Positions 25,510-34,255 of a stretch of DNA of 64,000 bases are shown here, piece after piece. The stretch's first letter is position 1; each line of letters opens with the position of its first letter. The DNA is from an uncultured Colwellia sp. (GTDB taxonomy: Bacteria; Pseudomonadota; Gammaproteobacteria; Enterobacterales; Alteromonadaceae), in contig CAJXWZ010000002.1 in assembly GCA_913062815.1 (NCBI GenBank), positions 186,001 through 250,000 of the forward strand. The letters are read 5' to 3'. The notes under the pieces were generated by a model. It was given only the letters and a program-made list of their open reading frames with translations. It was not told the DNA's origin and ran no database searches. The translations under genes were made by a program, and so were the position numbers.

Positions 25510-26089
25510 GAAACTCACTCCTATCGATTGTTTTTATCATGTTGTTTTGCCAAGAATGCTTGTTAATATACTGATATTGTGTTTTTTCATCAATCACTTG
25601 TGCATTTGCTTTGTTAATAAAGCCCATTTTTTTTGCTATAGCTGTCATGGCAAAATTTTCCTTAAAATAACGTATATTTATTGTATTTAAGCCGTAATAT
25701 TCGAAGCCGTATTTTATTAAGGTGCTCATAGCTTCTGTTGCTAGCCCTTTGCCTTTCGTTTGATTTAACAACATAATGCCAATTTCAGCGCAGTCATCGC
25801 CTTGCCAGTGCAAGGCTTGAATACCAATACTTTGCTGGTTATCTAAAGTCACCATTACCCATGTCATCGTCTTAGGCTTTTTTTTGCTCTTGGCTTTGTT
25901 TGCGGCACTACTTATAACTTTATTCATGACGTTTAGTGTGCTGTTAAATGCTTTCTCAGCTGCCTGTAGTGAAAGTGGCGCGCCAATATGTTGCATAATT
26001 TTGGCATCAGTATAAAGGCTGATATATAAGGCTTGGTCTTGTGCTTGAATAGGACGTATTAATAAGCGCTCAGTAGTGAAACTATGCAA
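25499..26089 (-). CDS. GNAT-family N-acetyltransferase
   Basis: 196 aa from a TTG at 26089, preceded by AAAGGAAG at 6 bases and giving the family-typical start HSFTTERLLIRPI; the open frame extends 18 codons further to another TTG without a ribosome-binding site. It is a RimJ/RimL-like GNAT: acetyl-CoA loop QTKGKGLATEAM, then YYGLNTINIRYFKENFAM and AKKMGF. Such enzymes acetylate amino groups of peptides, ribosomal proteins or small molecules. Between a protease and a peptide methyltransferase it could modify the RiPP or provide self-protection, by inference only. A Lys-rich insertion lies at ~65-75. Confidence 0.85.
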   Translation of the reverse strand: MHSFTTERLLIRPIQAQDQALYISLYTDAKIMQHIGAPLSLQAAEKAFNSTLNVMNKVISSAANKAKSKKKPKTMTWVMVTLDNQQSIGIQALHWQGDDCAEIGIMLLNQTKGKGLATEAMSTLIKYGFEYYGLNTINIRYFKENFAMTAIAKKMGFINKANAQVIDEKTQYQYINKHSWQNNMIKTIDRSEFHER

Positions 26090-26126
26090 ATGTTTACTTC
26101 CTTTGGTGGGCTTTCTATTGAGCTTT

Positions 26127-27464
26127 TTATTGTCGTTGTGCAAAGTTTATCACGCCAGTACCATCAACAGCGCGATCAAAAACTACATAATAATTATTGA
26201 GTAAGGGCAAGCCGATAATAGACTGATTAGGCCATTGGGGTAATTGACTTAAAAAACGAAAACAGGCTTTACCAAAGCTCGGCGTGTTAACTTGCCAGTA
26301 AGTTTGCGGCGAACAGCGCAATTGTACTGTTTGCTTTTGCTGGCTGCTTTGCTTGTTATTAGCTGCTTGATTAGTGATGTCAGCAACAAAGGTAAAAATA
26401 ATATCTGGCCACTGCTCTAGTTTTAACTTGTCAGCATTTATGCCAACTTCTTGATAGGTATAATCTTTAAAAGGGTTAAGCAGGGCGGCAAAAGTAGTAT
26501 TCACTCTACTTAAATCATTGATTACCTGTTGATAAATATCTGCCGTTAATACGATTAATCCTGCGCCAGTATCAATAATGGCATTGGTAAAGTAACTTTT
26601 GACTTTGTCTGCTTGTAGGGGCGCTGCTTTTATTGGCGCTTTGTCGCCAACTTGCACCGATACTAACTCAACATTGTAGTAAACATCGTGCTCAACCTTA
26701 ATTTGGCTAAAGTCGCCTTGGTAAAGCTCAGTTTGTTCTTCACCGCCGCCTATTATCAACCAACCTTGGTTTAATGGGTCTTGCGCTAAGGTATTGCTAC
26801 TGGTATTTGCATCGGTATTCTCGTTTTGATGTATAGCAGAGCGTTTGCTGTAAAAACCAAATTTATTGGCGCTTAATTGATGGTTACTTAGCTCAGTAAA
26901 ATAAGGGGTTATATCTTGCTCTGGGTATTTCCATAAAAAGTGTTTGAAACTGGTTAAGTCACTGCTGTCTTCTAATTCAGGATTAAGGGTTACGTCAAAC
27001 GGCCATGGGTAGGTTTGTGCAGGTGTGACATTATGCTTGGTTAAATACTCAGTAACATCAAAGCCTTTATTTAAGTGATGATAGGCAAGGCCAACAAAGC
27101 CGTCTGCTTTAGCAAACGTGGCAAACTGCGCTTTGTTGGTGACCAGTGCTAGGCTAGCGTTCGCTAGAACTATGGCGCTACCACGGGTGTTTTCTAAGGT
27201 AACATTTGTATGCACCAGAGGGCCATTCCAGCCGCCAATACCGTAATTAACCTCTTGGGCAATGGCGGTTGAGGTTAAGCTTTTATCTTGGCTGGCTTGG
27301 TACACCTCATCTTTCACTACTAAGGTGCTGCTGCCGGTGTCGAGTATTAAGTTGACCGGTGTTTGCTGGCTACCTAAATGAAACGTAGCGCAATAATCTC
27401 CTTTAGCATAAACATTAGTAATGGGCAGTTTTAAGGCTTTCACGTGAGGTTGTGGTTCCTGCAA
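26127..27464 (-). CDS. Pepsin-family (A1) aspartic protease, no signal peptide
   Basis: 445 aa with both lobes of a pepsin-like protease: LD42TGSSTLVV with a flap-like VNYGIGGWNG downstream, and IID298TGAGLIVL in the second lobe; the C-terminal IIGLPLLNNYYVVFD is the usual A1 ending. Bacterial pepsin homologues are rare; shewasins of Shewanella are the known examples and are likewise made without signal or pro-peptide. The start appears to be TTG 2 bases after the hydrolase stop, with no clear ribosome-binding site; a GTG seven codons on is an alternative. Position in the borosin-like operon suggests a role in leader removal, by inference. Confidence 0.9.
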   Translation of the reverse strand: MQEPQPHVKALKLPITNVYAKGDYCATFHLGSQQTPVNLILDTGSSTLVVKDEVYQASQDKSLTSTAIAQEVNYGIGGWNGPLVHTNVTLENTRGSAIVLANASLALVTNKAQFATFAKADGFVGLAYHHLNKGFDVTEYLTKHNVTPAQTYPWPFDVTLNPELEDSSDLTSFKHFLWKYPEQDITPYFTELSNHQLSANKFGFYSKRSAIHQNENTDANTSSNTLAQDPLNQGWLIIGGGEEQTELYQGDFSQIKVEHDVYYNVELVSVQVGDKAPIKAAPLQADKVKSYFTNAIIDTGAGLIVLTADIYQQVINDLSRVNTTFAALLNPFKDYTYQEVGINADKLKLEQWPDIIFTFVADITNQAANNKQSSQQKQTVQLRCSPQTYWQVNTPSFGKACFRFLSQLPQWPNQSIIGLPLLNNYYVVFDRAVDGTGVINFAQRQ

Positions 27465-27466
27465 GG

Positions 27467-28315
27467 TTATTTTAAATCAGCGACTAGGGTTTTTAACCAT
27501 TTTTCTTCAGTAATAAAGTGCCAAGACCAGTGTTGGTAATTTTTACCAATGCCAAGGGCTAAAATTTCTTGTTCATTTTTACCTTGAGCTAAAAAGCCAC
27601 TGATACGTTTAATGCTATAGCTAATCATGTCAGCAAATTCTTGATAGCGTGCTTTGTTGGTTAGCTTGCCATGGCCGGGAATAATGACGACATCGTCAGG
27701 CATGCTTGCAATAATTTGTGTCACTGCCGCAAGGTAGCCTTTAACGCTGCCGCCATTATTAAGATCAACATAAGGAAAGCCAATTTCAAAAAACAAATCA
27801 CCGGTGTGTAATACATTGGCTGAGGTAAAGTAAACAACCGTGTCGCCATCAGTATGGGCGGTAGGGAAATGACTTAGTTTGATGCGCTCATCGGCTAAAT
27901 AAATGTTTACCCCATGCTCATAAGTAACAACAGGTAGGGCAGCTTTGGCTTTGCTGTCTTTATTTTTAAGTCGTGTTCTAACATTTTCATGAGCAAAAAT
28001 GGGCGCTTTATGCGAAAAGAAGCTATTGCCACCGGTATGGTCGCCATGAAAATGAGTATTAACAACGTATTTAAGTTCATTGTTACTTAAGTTGGTCATG
28101 GCCTTTTCAATTTTTTCAGCCAAGGGCGCAAATTGGTCATCCACTAATAGCAAGCCAGATTTGGTTGCTAAAACGCCAATATTACCACCGGCTCCTTGCA
28201 ACATATAAACTTGACCTGAGGCTTTGGTGGCGACAATTTCTGTTTTATCAAATTTACTGGCATTCGCATTGGTGCATGCTAATGCCATTAATAGTAAAGC
28301 GCGAAATATTTTCAT
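27467..28315 (-). CDS. Exported metallo-beta-lactamase-fold hydrolase
   Basis: 282 aa. Signal peptide (ACTNANA-S, ~19). Zinc site H88-F-H90-G-D92-H93 in THFHGDHTGG, then His in FPTAHTDGDTVVYF and a final His in VVIIPGHGKLT. The layout is that of quinoprotein-relay/'MBL fold metallo-hydrolase' proteins rather than classical beta-lactamases. Apparent first full-size gene of the minus-strand block; the protease gene starts 2 bases after its stop. The substrate is unknown. Being periplasmic, it is separated in space from the cytosolic RiPP enzymes. Confidence 0.9.
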   Translation of the reverse strand: MKIFRALLLMALACTNANASKFDKTEIVATKASGQVYMLQGAGGNIGVLATKSGLLLVDDQFAPLAEKIEKAMTNLSNNELKYVVNTHFHGDHTGGNSFFSHKAPIFAHENVRTRLKNKDSKAKAALPVVTYEHGVNIYLADERIKLSHFPTAHTDGDTVVYFTSANVLHTGDLFFEIGFPYVDLNNGGSVKGYLAAVTQIIASMPDDVVIIPGHGKLTNKARYQEFADMISYSIKRISGFLAQGKNEQEILALGIGKNYQHWSWHFITEEKWLKTLVADLK

Positions 28316-28515
28316 CAGATTCCCTTAATTAAAAAAAAGCAGCGATAACCATAGCGCATCTTGTTCCTTTGCAAAAGCGCTAAGGGATTTAGCGTGATTT
28401 TTGTATTATTATCGTTAACTAATTGTACAAAATCTGCCCACATCAACGCTTTAGAAAAAGTCAATATAAAAAAGGTAAAAAAAATCAAAATTTGTTTAAA
28501 AACTATGCTTTTCAT
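28315..28515 (-). CDS. Possible small exported protein overlapping the hydrolase start
   Basis: 66 aa from the ATG at 28515 (a GTG five codons earlier is possible). The N-terminus KSIVFKQILIFFTFFILTF is signal-like; the rest is basic with no known motif. Its TGA overlaps the next gene's ATG (TGATG), which fits translational coupling. No clear ribosome-binding site is seen, and this is also where the hydrolase promoter would be expected, so it may be a chance frame. Confidence 0.35.
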   Translation of the reverse strand: MKSIVFKQILIFFTFFILTFSKALMWADFVQLVNDNNTKITLNPLALLQRNKMRYGYRCFFLIKGI

Positions 28516-28600
28516 AGAGCAAAAAAACACGTAAACTTAGCGCCCTTTTACAGTCTTGCTTAAAAAATAGTCAGCTTAAAAAGTAATTACGGGTGGTAGT

Positions 28601-29608
28601 TTGAAAATCGGTTCTTATCAATTTGACAGTAACGTTTTTCTTGCGCCAATGGCAGGAATTACCGACCAACCGTTTCGAGAACTCTGTTGTCGATTAGGTG
28701 CTGGTTTAGCTGTTTCTGAGATGGTGTCGTCAAACCCTAAAGTTTGGCACACTGAGAAGTCGAAACTGCGCATGGTTCACAGCGTTGGTGCGGGTGTTCG
28801 TAGTGTGCAAATAGCTGGTAGCTGCCCGGAAGAATTAGCCTTTGCTGCGCAGATAAACCGCGACAGTGGTGCCCAAATTATTGATATTAATATGGGCTGT
28901 CCGGCGAAAAAGGTGAATAAAAAATTAGCGGGTTCGGCTTTATTAAGAGAACCAGCGCAGGTTGAACAAATAGTGAAATCTGTGGTGGCTGCTGTTGATA
29001 TACCCGTAACGCTGAAAATTCGCACCGGTTGGTGTGAAAATAGCCGTAACGGCGTTGAAATTGCAAAAATTGCTCAAGATAATGGTATTGCTTCGCTTGC
29101 AGTACATGGTAGAACCCGCAATGACTTTTATAAAGGCTTTGCGGAATATGACACCATAAAAGCAATTAAAGCTGCCGTTTCAATTCCTGTTGTGGCAAAT
29201 GGCGATATAACCTCAGTAGAAAAAGCTGAGCAAGTATTAAGCTATACCGGAGCCGATGCCATTATGGTTGGCCGAGGAGCCCAAGGGAGACCTTGGTTTT
29301 TTCGAGAAATTAATCATTTTTTGAAAACAGGCACCAAATTACCTGCCCCCTCAGTGGATGAGGTTCGTTCAATTTTACTTGGACACGTAAAGGAGTTACA
29401 TCAGTTTTATGGTGACTTTAAGGGCGTGAGAATCGCTCGTAAACATGTGTCTTGGTATGTCCAATCGCTTGGTTTAGCAGATGAAAGTTATGCTGCTAAT
29501 TTTGCTGGTGACCAAGGCAAAGCTTTTAGAGCTACTTTTAATGGTTTATCGTCAATAGCCGAACAGCTTGACACGTTAAACCTTTGTTTTGATCAATTGG
29601 TTCACTAA
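28601..29608 (+). CDS. dusB: tRNA-dihydrouridine synthase B
   Basis: 335 aa FMN enzyme reducing uridines in the tRNA D-loop. Family motifs: [19 protein letters not shown] (~9-27), EMVSSNP, the [10 protein letters not shown] segment with the catalytic Cys (~97-106), KIRTGW, and [17 protein letters not shown] (~220-236). Translation starts at TTG 28601 with GGGTGG 5 bases upstream; there is no in-frame ATG near. In E. coli and relatives dusB is co-transcribed with fis, as the 52-base spacing here suggests. Confidence 0.95.
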   Translation: MKIGSYQFDSNVFLAPMAGITDQPFRELCCRLGAGLAVSEMVSSNPKVWHTEKSKLRMVHSVGAGVRSVQIAGSCPEELAFAAQINRDSGAQIIDINMGCPAKKVNKKLAGSALLREPAQVEQIVKSVVAAVDIPVTLKIRTGWCENSRNGVEIAKIAQDNGIASLAVHGRTRNDFYKGFAEYDTIKAIKAAVSIPVVANGDITSVEKAEQVLSYTGADAIMVGRGAQGRPWFFREINHFLKTGTKLPAPSVDEVRSILLGHVKELHQFYGDFKGVRIARKHVSWYVQSLGLADESYAANFAGDQGKAFRATFNGLSSIAEQLDTLNLCFDQLVH

Positions 29609-29660
29609 TGAACCGTTGGTTGTTTAATTTATACTTATATTAATAGAAAGAGTTGTGCAT

Positions 29661-29948
29661 ATGTTCGAACAAAATATTTCTTCTCCATTCATCACGGGTG
29701 ACATTCAAACGCAAACGAAAACGTCTCCGTTACGTACACAAGCTAAAATAGCTATCAATAACTACTTAAAGCAGTTAAATGGTAACGACGTTGATGACAT
29801 GTATGACCTTGTATTAAGTGAAATAGAAGCGCCAATGTTGGAAGAAGTGATGATGTATACACGCGGTAATCAAACTAGAGCCGCAAACTTACTAGGTATC
29901 AATCGCGGTACGCTTCGTAAGAAATTAAAAAAATACGGTATGAACTAA
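29661..29948 (+). CDS. fis: DNA-binding protein Fis
   Basis: 95 aa nucleoid-associated protein and factor for inversion stimulation, controlling rRNA and growth-phase genes. The start is the ATG at 29661 ([10 protein letters not shown], as in E. coli); a GTG two codons earlier is open but atypical. The C-terminal helix-turn-helix [24 protein letters not shown] is nearly identical in gammaproteobacteria. Second gene of the dusB-fis operon, followed by a strong terminator. Confidence 0.97.
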   Translation: MFEQNISSPFITGDIQTQTKTSPLRTQAKIAINNYLKQLNGNDVDDMYDLVLSEIEAPMLEEVMMYTRGNQTRAANLLGINRGTLRKKLKKYGMN

Positions 29949-29975
29949 TACTCGGGCAGGATTTTCCTGCCAAAT

Positions 29976-30000
29976 AAAAGCACCCTCGGGTGCTTTTATT
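29976..30000 (+). terminator. Rho-independent terminator after fis
   Basis: AAAAGCACCC-TC-GGGTGCTTTT (10-bp stem) with a T-rich tail running to 30006. A second smaller hairpin, GGCAGG-ATTTT-CCTGCC (29955-29971), precedes it. Confidence 0.85.
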
Positions 30001-30099
30001 GTTTTTAACCACCCCATATTTTCATGTGACTTTGCAAGTTAGCACAACTGTTAATGTTTTAGGCTAGCAGTAAGTTACAACTAAAAAGGTAAAAAATTG

Positions 30100-31701
30100 A
30101 TGGATACTCCACGTCCAATTAAACGCGCACTATTAAGTGTTTCAGATAAATCAGGCATTGTTGAATTTGCTCGCACTTTAGCTGACAAAGGTGTTGATCT
30201 ACTTTCAACTGGCGGTACAGCTAAATTATTAGCCGATAACGGCATTGCTGTAACTGAAGTTTCTGATTACACCGGTCACCCAGAAATTATGGATGGTCGT
30301 GTTAAAACATTACATCCTAAAGTTCATGGCGGTATTCTAGCGCGTCGTGGTACTGACGAAGCCGTAATGGGCGAGAATAATATCAGCGCCATTGATATGG
30401 TTGTTGTTAATTTGTATCCATTTGCTAACGCAGTAAGTGATGAAAACTGTACCTTAGAAAACGCCATTGAAAATATTGATATTGGCGGACCAACTATGGT
30501 GAGAGCTGCTGCTAAAAACCATAAAGATGTAACTATTGTTGTTAATGCGAGTGATTATGATCGTGTTTTAGCTGAAATGAATGCTAATGACGATTCATTA
30601 ACTTATCAAACACGTTTTGACTTAGCGATTGCTGCCTACGAGCATACCGCAAGTTACGATGGCATGATTGCAAACTACTTCGGTAAAATGTTACCTGCCT
30701 ACGGTGATAAAGAAGCAACGCCATCATTTGAACAAAAAGCTAAGTTCCCGCGCACTTTTAACAGCCAGTTCGTGAAAACTCAAGATTTACGTTACGGTGA
30801 AAACTCTCATCAAGATGCTGCTTTTTATAAAGAAGCTACCCCTGAAGAAGCGTCAATTTCTACTTCAACACAACTACAAGGTAAAGCGTTATCTTACAAT
30901 AACATTGCTGATACCGATGCCGCGCTAGAATGTGTGAAAGAATTTGCAGAGCCTGCTTGTGTGATTGTGAAGCATGCTAACCCTTGTGGTGTTGCTATTG
31001 GTGGAAACATTCTTGCCGCTTATGAAGGTGCTTATAGAACAGACCCAACGTCAGCGTTTGGTGGCATTATCGCTTTTAACCGCGAACTAGATGCTGATAC
31101 CGCAGAAGCCATTGTGTCTCGTCAATTTGTTGAAGTAATTATTGCACCAACTGTGTCTGACGAAGCCGCACAAATTGTTGCCGCTAAACCTAACTTACGT
31201 TTATTAGAATGTGGTCAGTGGGACAACGCTACTTCAGGTTTTGATTTTAAACGCGTAAATGGTGGTTTGTTAGTTCAAGACAGAGACCAAGGTAAAGTAG
31301 CAAGTGATGACTTAACCGTGGTAACTAAGCGCCAACCTACTGCAGACGAAATGCGTGATTTACAGTTCTGCTGGAAAGTTGCTAAATATGTTAAATCAAA
31401 CGCCATTGTTTATGTTAAAAATAGCATGACTATTGGTGTTGGTGCCGGCCAAATGAGCCGTGTTTATTCCGCTAAAGTTGCTGGTATTAAAGCGGCTGAC
31501 GAACACTTAGAAGTGAAAGGCTCTGTAATGGCCTCAGATGCTTTCTTCCCATTCCGTGACGGCTTAGACGCTGCTGCAGAAGCAGGCATTACCGCGGTTA
31601 TTCAACCAGGTGGTTCAATGCGTGATAGTGAAGTTATTGCGGCTGCAGACGAGCATAACATTACTATGGTGTTTACCGGTATGCGTCACTTCCGCCATTA
31701 A
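30100..31701 (+). CDS. purH: Bifunctional AICAR transformylase / IMP cyclohydrolase
   Basis: 533 aa from the ATG at 30100 (a TTG one codon earlier is also open). It catalyses the last two steps of purine synthesis, AICAR to FAICAR to IMP. The N-terminal MGS-like cyclohydrolase domain ([48 protein letters not shown]) covers ~1-200. The transformylase domain carries [14 protein letters not shown] and [12 protein letters not shown], with the catalytic Lys-His pair in KHANPCG. Length is normal. No E. coli-type PurR box was recognised in the 94 bases upstream. Confidence 0.97.
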   Translation: MDTPRPIKRALLSVSDKSGIVEFARTLADKGVDLLSTGGTAKLLADNGIAVTEVSDYTGHPEIMDGRVKTLHPKVHGGILARRGTDEAVMGENNISAIDMVVVNLYPFANAVSDENCTLENAIENIDIGGPTMVRAAAKNHKDVTIVVNASDYDRVLAEMNANDDSLTYQTRFDLAIAAYEHTASYDGMIANYFGKMLPAYGDKEATPSFEQKAKFPRTFNSQFVKTQDLRYGENSHQDAAFYKEATPEEASISTSTQLQGKALSYNNIADTDAALECVKEFAEPACVIVKHANPCGVAIGGNILAAYEGAYRTDPTSAFGGIIAFNRELDADTAEAIVSRQFVEVIIAPTVSDEAAQIVAAKPNLRLLECGQWDNATSGFDFKRVNGGLLVQDRDQGKVASDDLTVVTKRQPTADEMRDLQFCWKVAKYVKSNAIVYVKNSMTIGVGAGQMSRVYSAKVAGIKAADEHLEVKGSVMASDAFFPFRDGLDAAAEAGITAVIQPGGSMRDSEVIAAADEHNITMVFTGMRHFRH

Positions 31702-31725
31702 CAAATAGCCTTGTCGCTATATAAA

Positions 31726-31789
31726 GCAAACTCGGCTTGATAAGTACTCACGTATAGTCATACGCTCCGTGCTTATCAATTGAGTTTGC
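31726..31789. repeat. Long imperfect inverted repeat between purH and the methyltransferase gene
   Basis: A 64-base element with outer arms GCAAACTC..TTGATAAG and CTTATCAA..GAGTTTGC (16 paired bases with a small internal mismatch) and an inner hairpin CGTAT-AGTC-ATACG. There is no T run, so it is not a standard terminator. It could be a REP/MITE-like intergenic repeat or a structured RNA. It appears once in this window. Confidence 0.65.
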
Positions 31790-31830
31790 ATCATCTAGCT
31801 TAAAGGCTAACCGTTAAATAAGTAATTTAG

Positions 31831-31868
31831 AAGCAGTGTTTGATTTAGTAACAAATTCAACGCTGCTT
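31831..31868. terminator. Second hairpin in the purH 3' region
   Basis: AAGCAGTGTT ... AACGCTGCTT (10 bases, one G-T wobble) around an 18-base AT-rich loop, followed by a loose T-rich stretch. It may terminate purH transcription; weak as a classical terminator. Confidence 0.35.
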
Positions 31869-31933
31869 GTTTATTTAAAATCTGCTATAACTAGTGCACT
31901 TTTTTAATAACACCAATAATTAACGGAAAAATT

Positions 31934-32800
31934 ATGACTCAGTTAAAAAGCTTAAAATCATTACTAATTACTGCCACGCTTGGCTTAAGTACACTTGCTA
32001 GCACAAACTTGTATGCGCATGTTGATCATGACCATACCAGTAAAGCGCTTAAAGAAGCGGTAAGTGGTGAGCATCGTTCGGCAAAAAATAAAGCGCGTGA
32101 CCAATATCGTCATCCGGTAGAAACGTTAGGATTTTTTGGTTTTAAACCAGAAATGACGGTTGTTGAAATAACACCCGGTGGTGGTTGGTATACAGAGATT
32201 TTAGCGCCAGCACTGAAAGGTAAAGGTAAGCTGTACGGAGCACACTACCCTGATACGGGTGAAGATAACTACTATTCAAACTCGCGTAAAAAGTTAGAAA
32301 AGAAACTAGCGTCAAGCGTAGTGTTTAGTGAAGTGGTATTAACGGATTTTGTGCCGCGTAAACAAAGTGAACTAGCGCCACAAGACAGTGCTGATTTAGT
32401 ACTAACTTTCCGTAATCTTCATAACTGGAAAGATGCCGGTGTTGAGCAAGTATTTAAAGACGCCTTTATTGCCCTTAAACCAGGTGGTGTTTTAGGTGTA
32501 GTAGAGCATAGATTACCAGCAGGTGTATCGCCAAAGAAAGCCGTGGGTTATGTTTCTGAAGCCAATACCATTAAGCAAGCAAAAGCAGCAGGCTTTCGTT
32601 TTGCCGGTGCCAGTGAAATTAATGCTAACTCAAAAGATATGGCGCAACACCCTAAAGGCGTATGGACGTTACCTCCGGTTTTAAGTTTAGGCGAGACGGA
32701 CAAAGAAAAATATTTAGCGATTGGCGAAAGCGATCGCATGACCTTAAAGTTTGTTAAACCTGAAAACGCTAGCTTTAGCGACTTTAAGAAAACGAAATAA
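31934..32800 (+). CDS. Class I SAM-methyltransferase-like protein with signal peptide
   Basis: 288 aa. Residues 1-28 are a Sec signal peptide (LITATLGLSTLASTNLYA), followed by a His/Asp stretch (HVDHDH). The body is a methyltransferase fold: VVEITPGGGWYTE (76-88) replaces the usual ExGxGxG motif I, with DLVLTFRNLHNWKDAG and ALKPGGVLGVVEHR later. Exported SAM-dependent methyltransferase homologues recur in marine gammaproteobacteria, but SAM is not known in the periplasm, so the function is open. It lies 17 bases upstream of purD and probably shares a transcript. Confidence 0.85.
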   Translation: MTQLKSLKSLLITATLGLSTLASTNLYAHVDHDHTSKALKEAVSGEHRSAKNKARDQYRHPVETLGFFGFKPEMTVVEITPGGGWYTEILAPALKGKGKLYGAHYPDTGEDNYYSNSRKKLEKKLASSVVFSEVVLTDFVPRKQSELAPQDSADLVLTFRNLHNWKDAGVEQVFKDAFIALKPGGVLGVVEHRLPAGVSPKKAVGYVSEANTIKQAKAAGFRFAGASEINANSKDMAQHPKGVWTLPPVLSLGETDKEKYLAIGESDRMTLKFVKPENASFSDFKKTK

Positions 32801-32817
32801 ACAGTAGGAAAAATTGA

Positions 32818-34110
32818 ATGAAAATTTTAGTTATCGGCTCCGGTGGTCGTGAACATGCATTAGCATGGAAAGCGGCTCAATCAAGTCAAGTTACTAAAGT
32901 ATTTGTTGCTCCGGGTAATGCTGGTACTGCAACGGAAGATAAATTAGAAAATGTTGCCCTAGATGCCAGTGATAATAATGCGCTGGTTGCCTTTGCAAAA
33001 AGTGCTGGTGTTGAGTTAACAATTGTTGGCCCAGAGCAACCACTTGTTGATGGCGTTGTTGATGCGTTTCAAGCACAAGGCTTAGCCATTTTTGGCCCTA
33101 GCGCTAAAGCGGCACAGCTTGAAGGCTCTAAGTCTTTCACCAAAGATTTTTTAGCCCGCAATAACATTCCATCAGGCAGTTATGCTAACTTTACCGACGT
33201 TGAGCCTGCATTGGCTTATGTGCGTGAACAAGGCGCACCAATTGTTGTTAAAGCCGATGGTTTAGCAGCCGGTAAAGGCGTTATTGTTGCGTTAACCTTA
33301 ACTGAAGCTGAAGATGCTATTAAAGATATGCTTGCCGGCAATGCTTTTGGCGATGCGGGTCATCGCGTAGTGATTGAAGAGTTCTTAGAAGGTGAAGAAG
33401 CGAGCTTTATCGTGATGGTTGACGGCAAAAATGTTTTGCCTATGGCAACAAGCCAAGATCATAAGCGTGCATTGAATGGTGATTTAGGACCAAATACTGG
33501 TGGTATGGGCGCTTATTCTCCTGCACCGGTAGTAACGCCTGAAATTCATGACCGCATTATGAGCGAAGTGATTATGCCTACTGTTGAAGGTATGGCTGCT
33601 GAAGATGCTCCTTATAGTGGCTTTTTATATGCAGGCTTGATGATTGCTGCTGATGGTACGCCCAATGTAATTGAGTATAACTGTCGTTTTGGTGACCCTG
33701 AAACGCAACCTATTATGATGCGTTTGCAATCAGACTTAGTTGAGTTGTGTTTGGCCGCTACCCGTGGTGAGTTAGATAAAGCCACTATCGATTTTGATAG
33801 TCGTGCTGCGGTTGGCGTTGTGCTAGCGGCGAACGGTTATCCGGCAAGTTACCCTAAAGGTGATGTGATTTCTGGTCTTGATACTAACACCAGTTCGTCG
33901 GCAAAAACCTTTCATGCCGGTACTAAGTTAAATGAACAAGGTGAAGTGACTACCAATGGTGGTCGTGTTCTTTGTGCTACGGCTTTAGGTAATACAGTAA
34001 CGGAAGCACAACAAGCGGCTTATGAGTTATTGCATCAAATTACTTGGCAAGGCGTAGAGTTCAGAACCGATATAGCTTATCGCGCTATTGAGCGAGAGCA
34101 AAATAAATAA
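32818..34110 (+). CDS. purD: Phosphoribosylamine-glycine ligase
   Basis: 430 aa ATP-grasp enzyme making GAR from phosphoribosylamine and glycine, second step of purine synthesis. N-domain start MKILVIGSGGREHALAWK; ATP-grasp signatures VVKADGLAAGKGVIVA (~141-156) and EEFLEGEEASF; PNTGGMGAYSPAP; C-domain GVVLAANGYPASYPKGD. Full length. It is separated from purH only by the exported methyltransferase gene and a hairpin region. A strong terminator follows. Confidence 0.97.
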   Translation: MKILVIGSGGREHALAWKAAQSSQVTKVFVAPGNAGTATEDKLENVALDASDNNALVAFAKSAGVELTIVGPEQPLVDGVVDAFQAQGLAIFGPSAKAAQLEGSKSFTKDFLARNNIPSGSYANFTDVEPALAYVREQGAPIVVKADGLAAGKGVIVALTLTEAEDAIKDMLAGNAFGDAGHRVVIEEFLEGEEASFIVMVDGKNVLPMATSQDHKRALNGDLGPNTGGMGAYSPAPVVTPEIHDRIMSEVIMPTVEGMAAEDAPYSGFLYAGLMIAADGTPNVIEYNCRFGDPETQPIMMRLQSDLVELCLAATRGELDKATIDFDSRAAVGVVLAANGYPASYPKGDVISGLDTNTSSSAKTFHAGTKLNEQGEVTTNGGRVLCATALGNTVTEAQQAAYELLHQITWQGVEFRTDIAYRAIEREQNK

Positions 34111-34132
34111 ACTATAATAATAGTTACTAGGA

Positions 34133-34161
34133 AGGCTGATAAGAAATTATCAGCCTTTTTT
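34133..34161 (+). terminator. Rho-independent terminator after purD
   Basis: AGGCTGATAA-GAAA-TTATCAGCCT followed by seven T. The stem sequence is the same as in the terminator at 34725-34757. Confidence 0.92.
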
Positions 34162-34255
34162 TATTCCTATTGTAAATAAAACCTATAGTGATATTTGTTA
34201 ATTGCATATTGAATTTGGCTTGGGTTTTATGAAATAACATCGAAGTTTAGTTATT

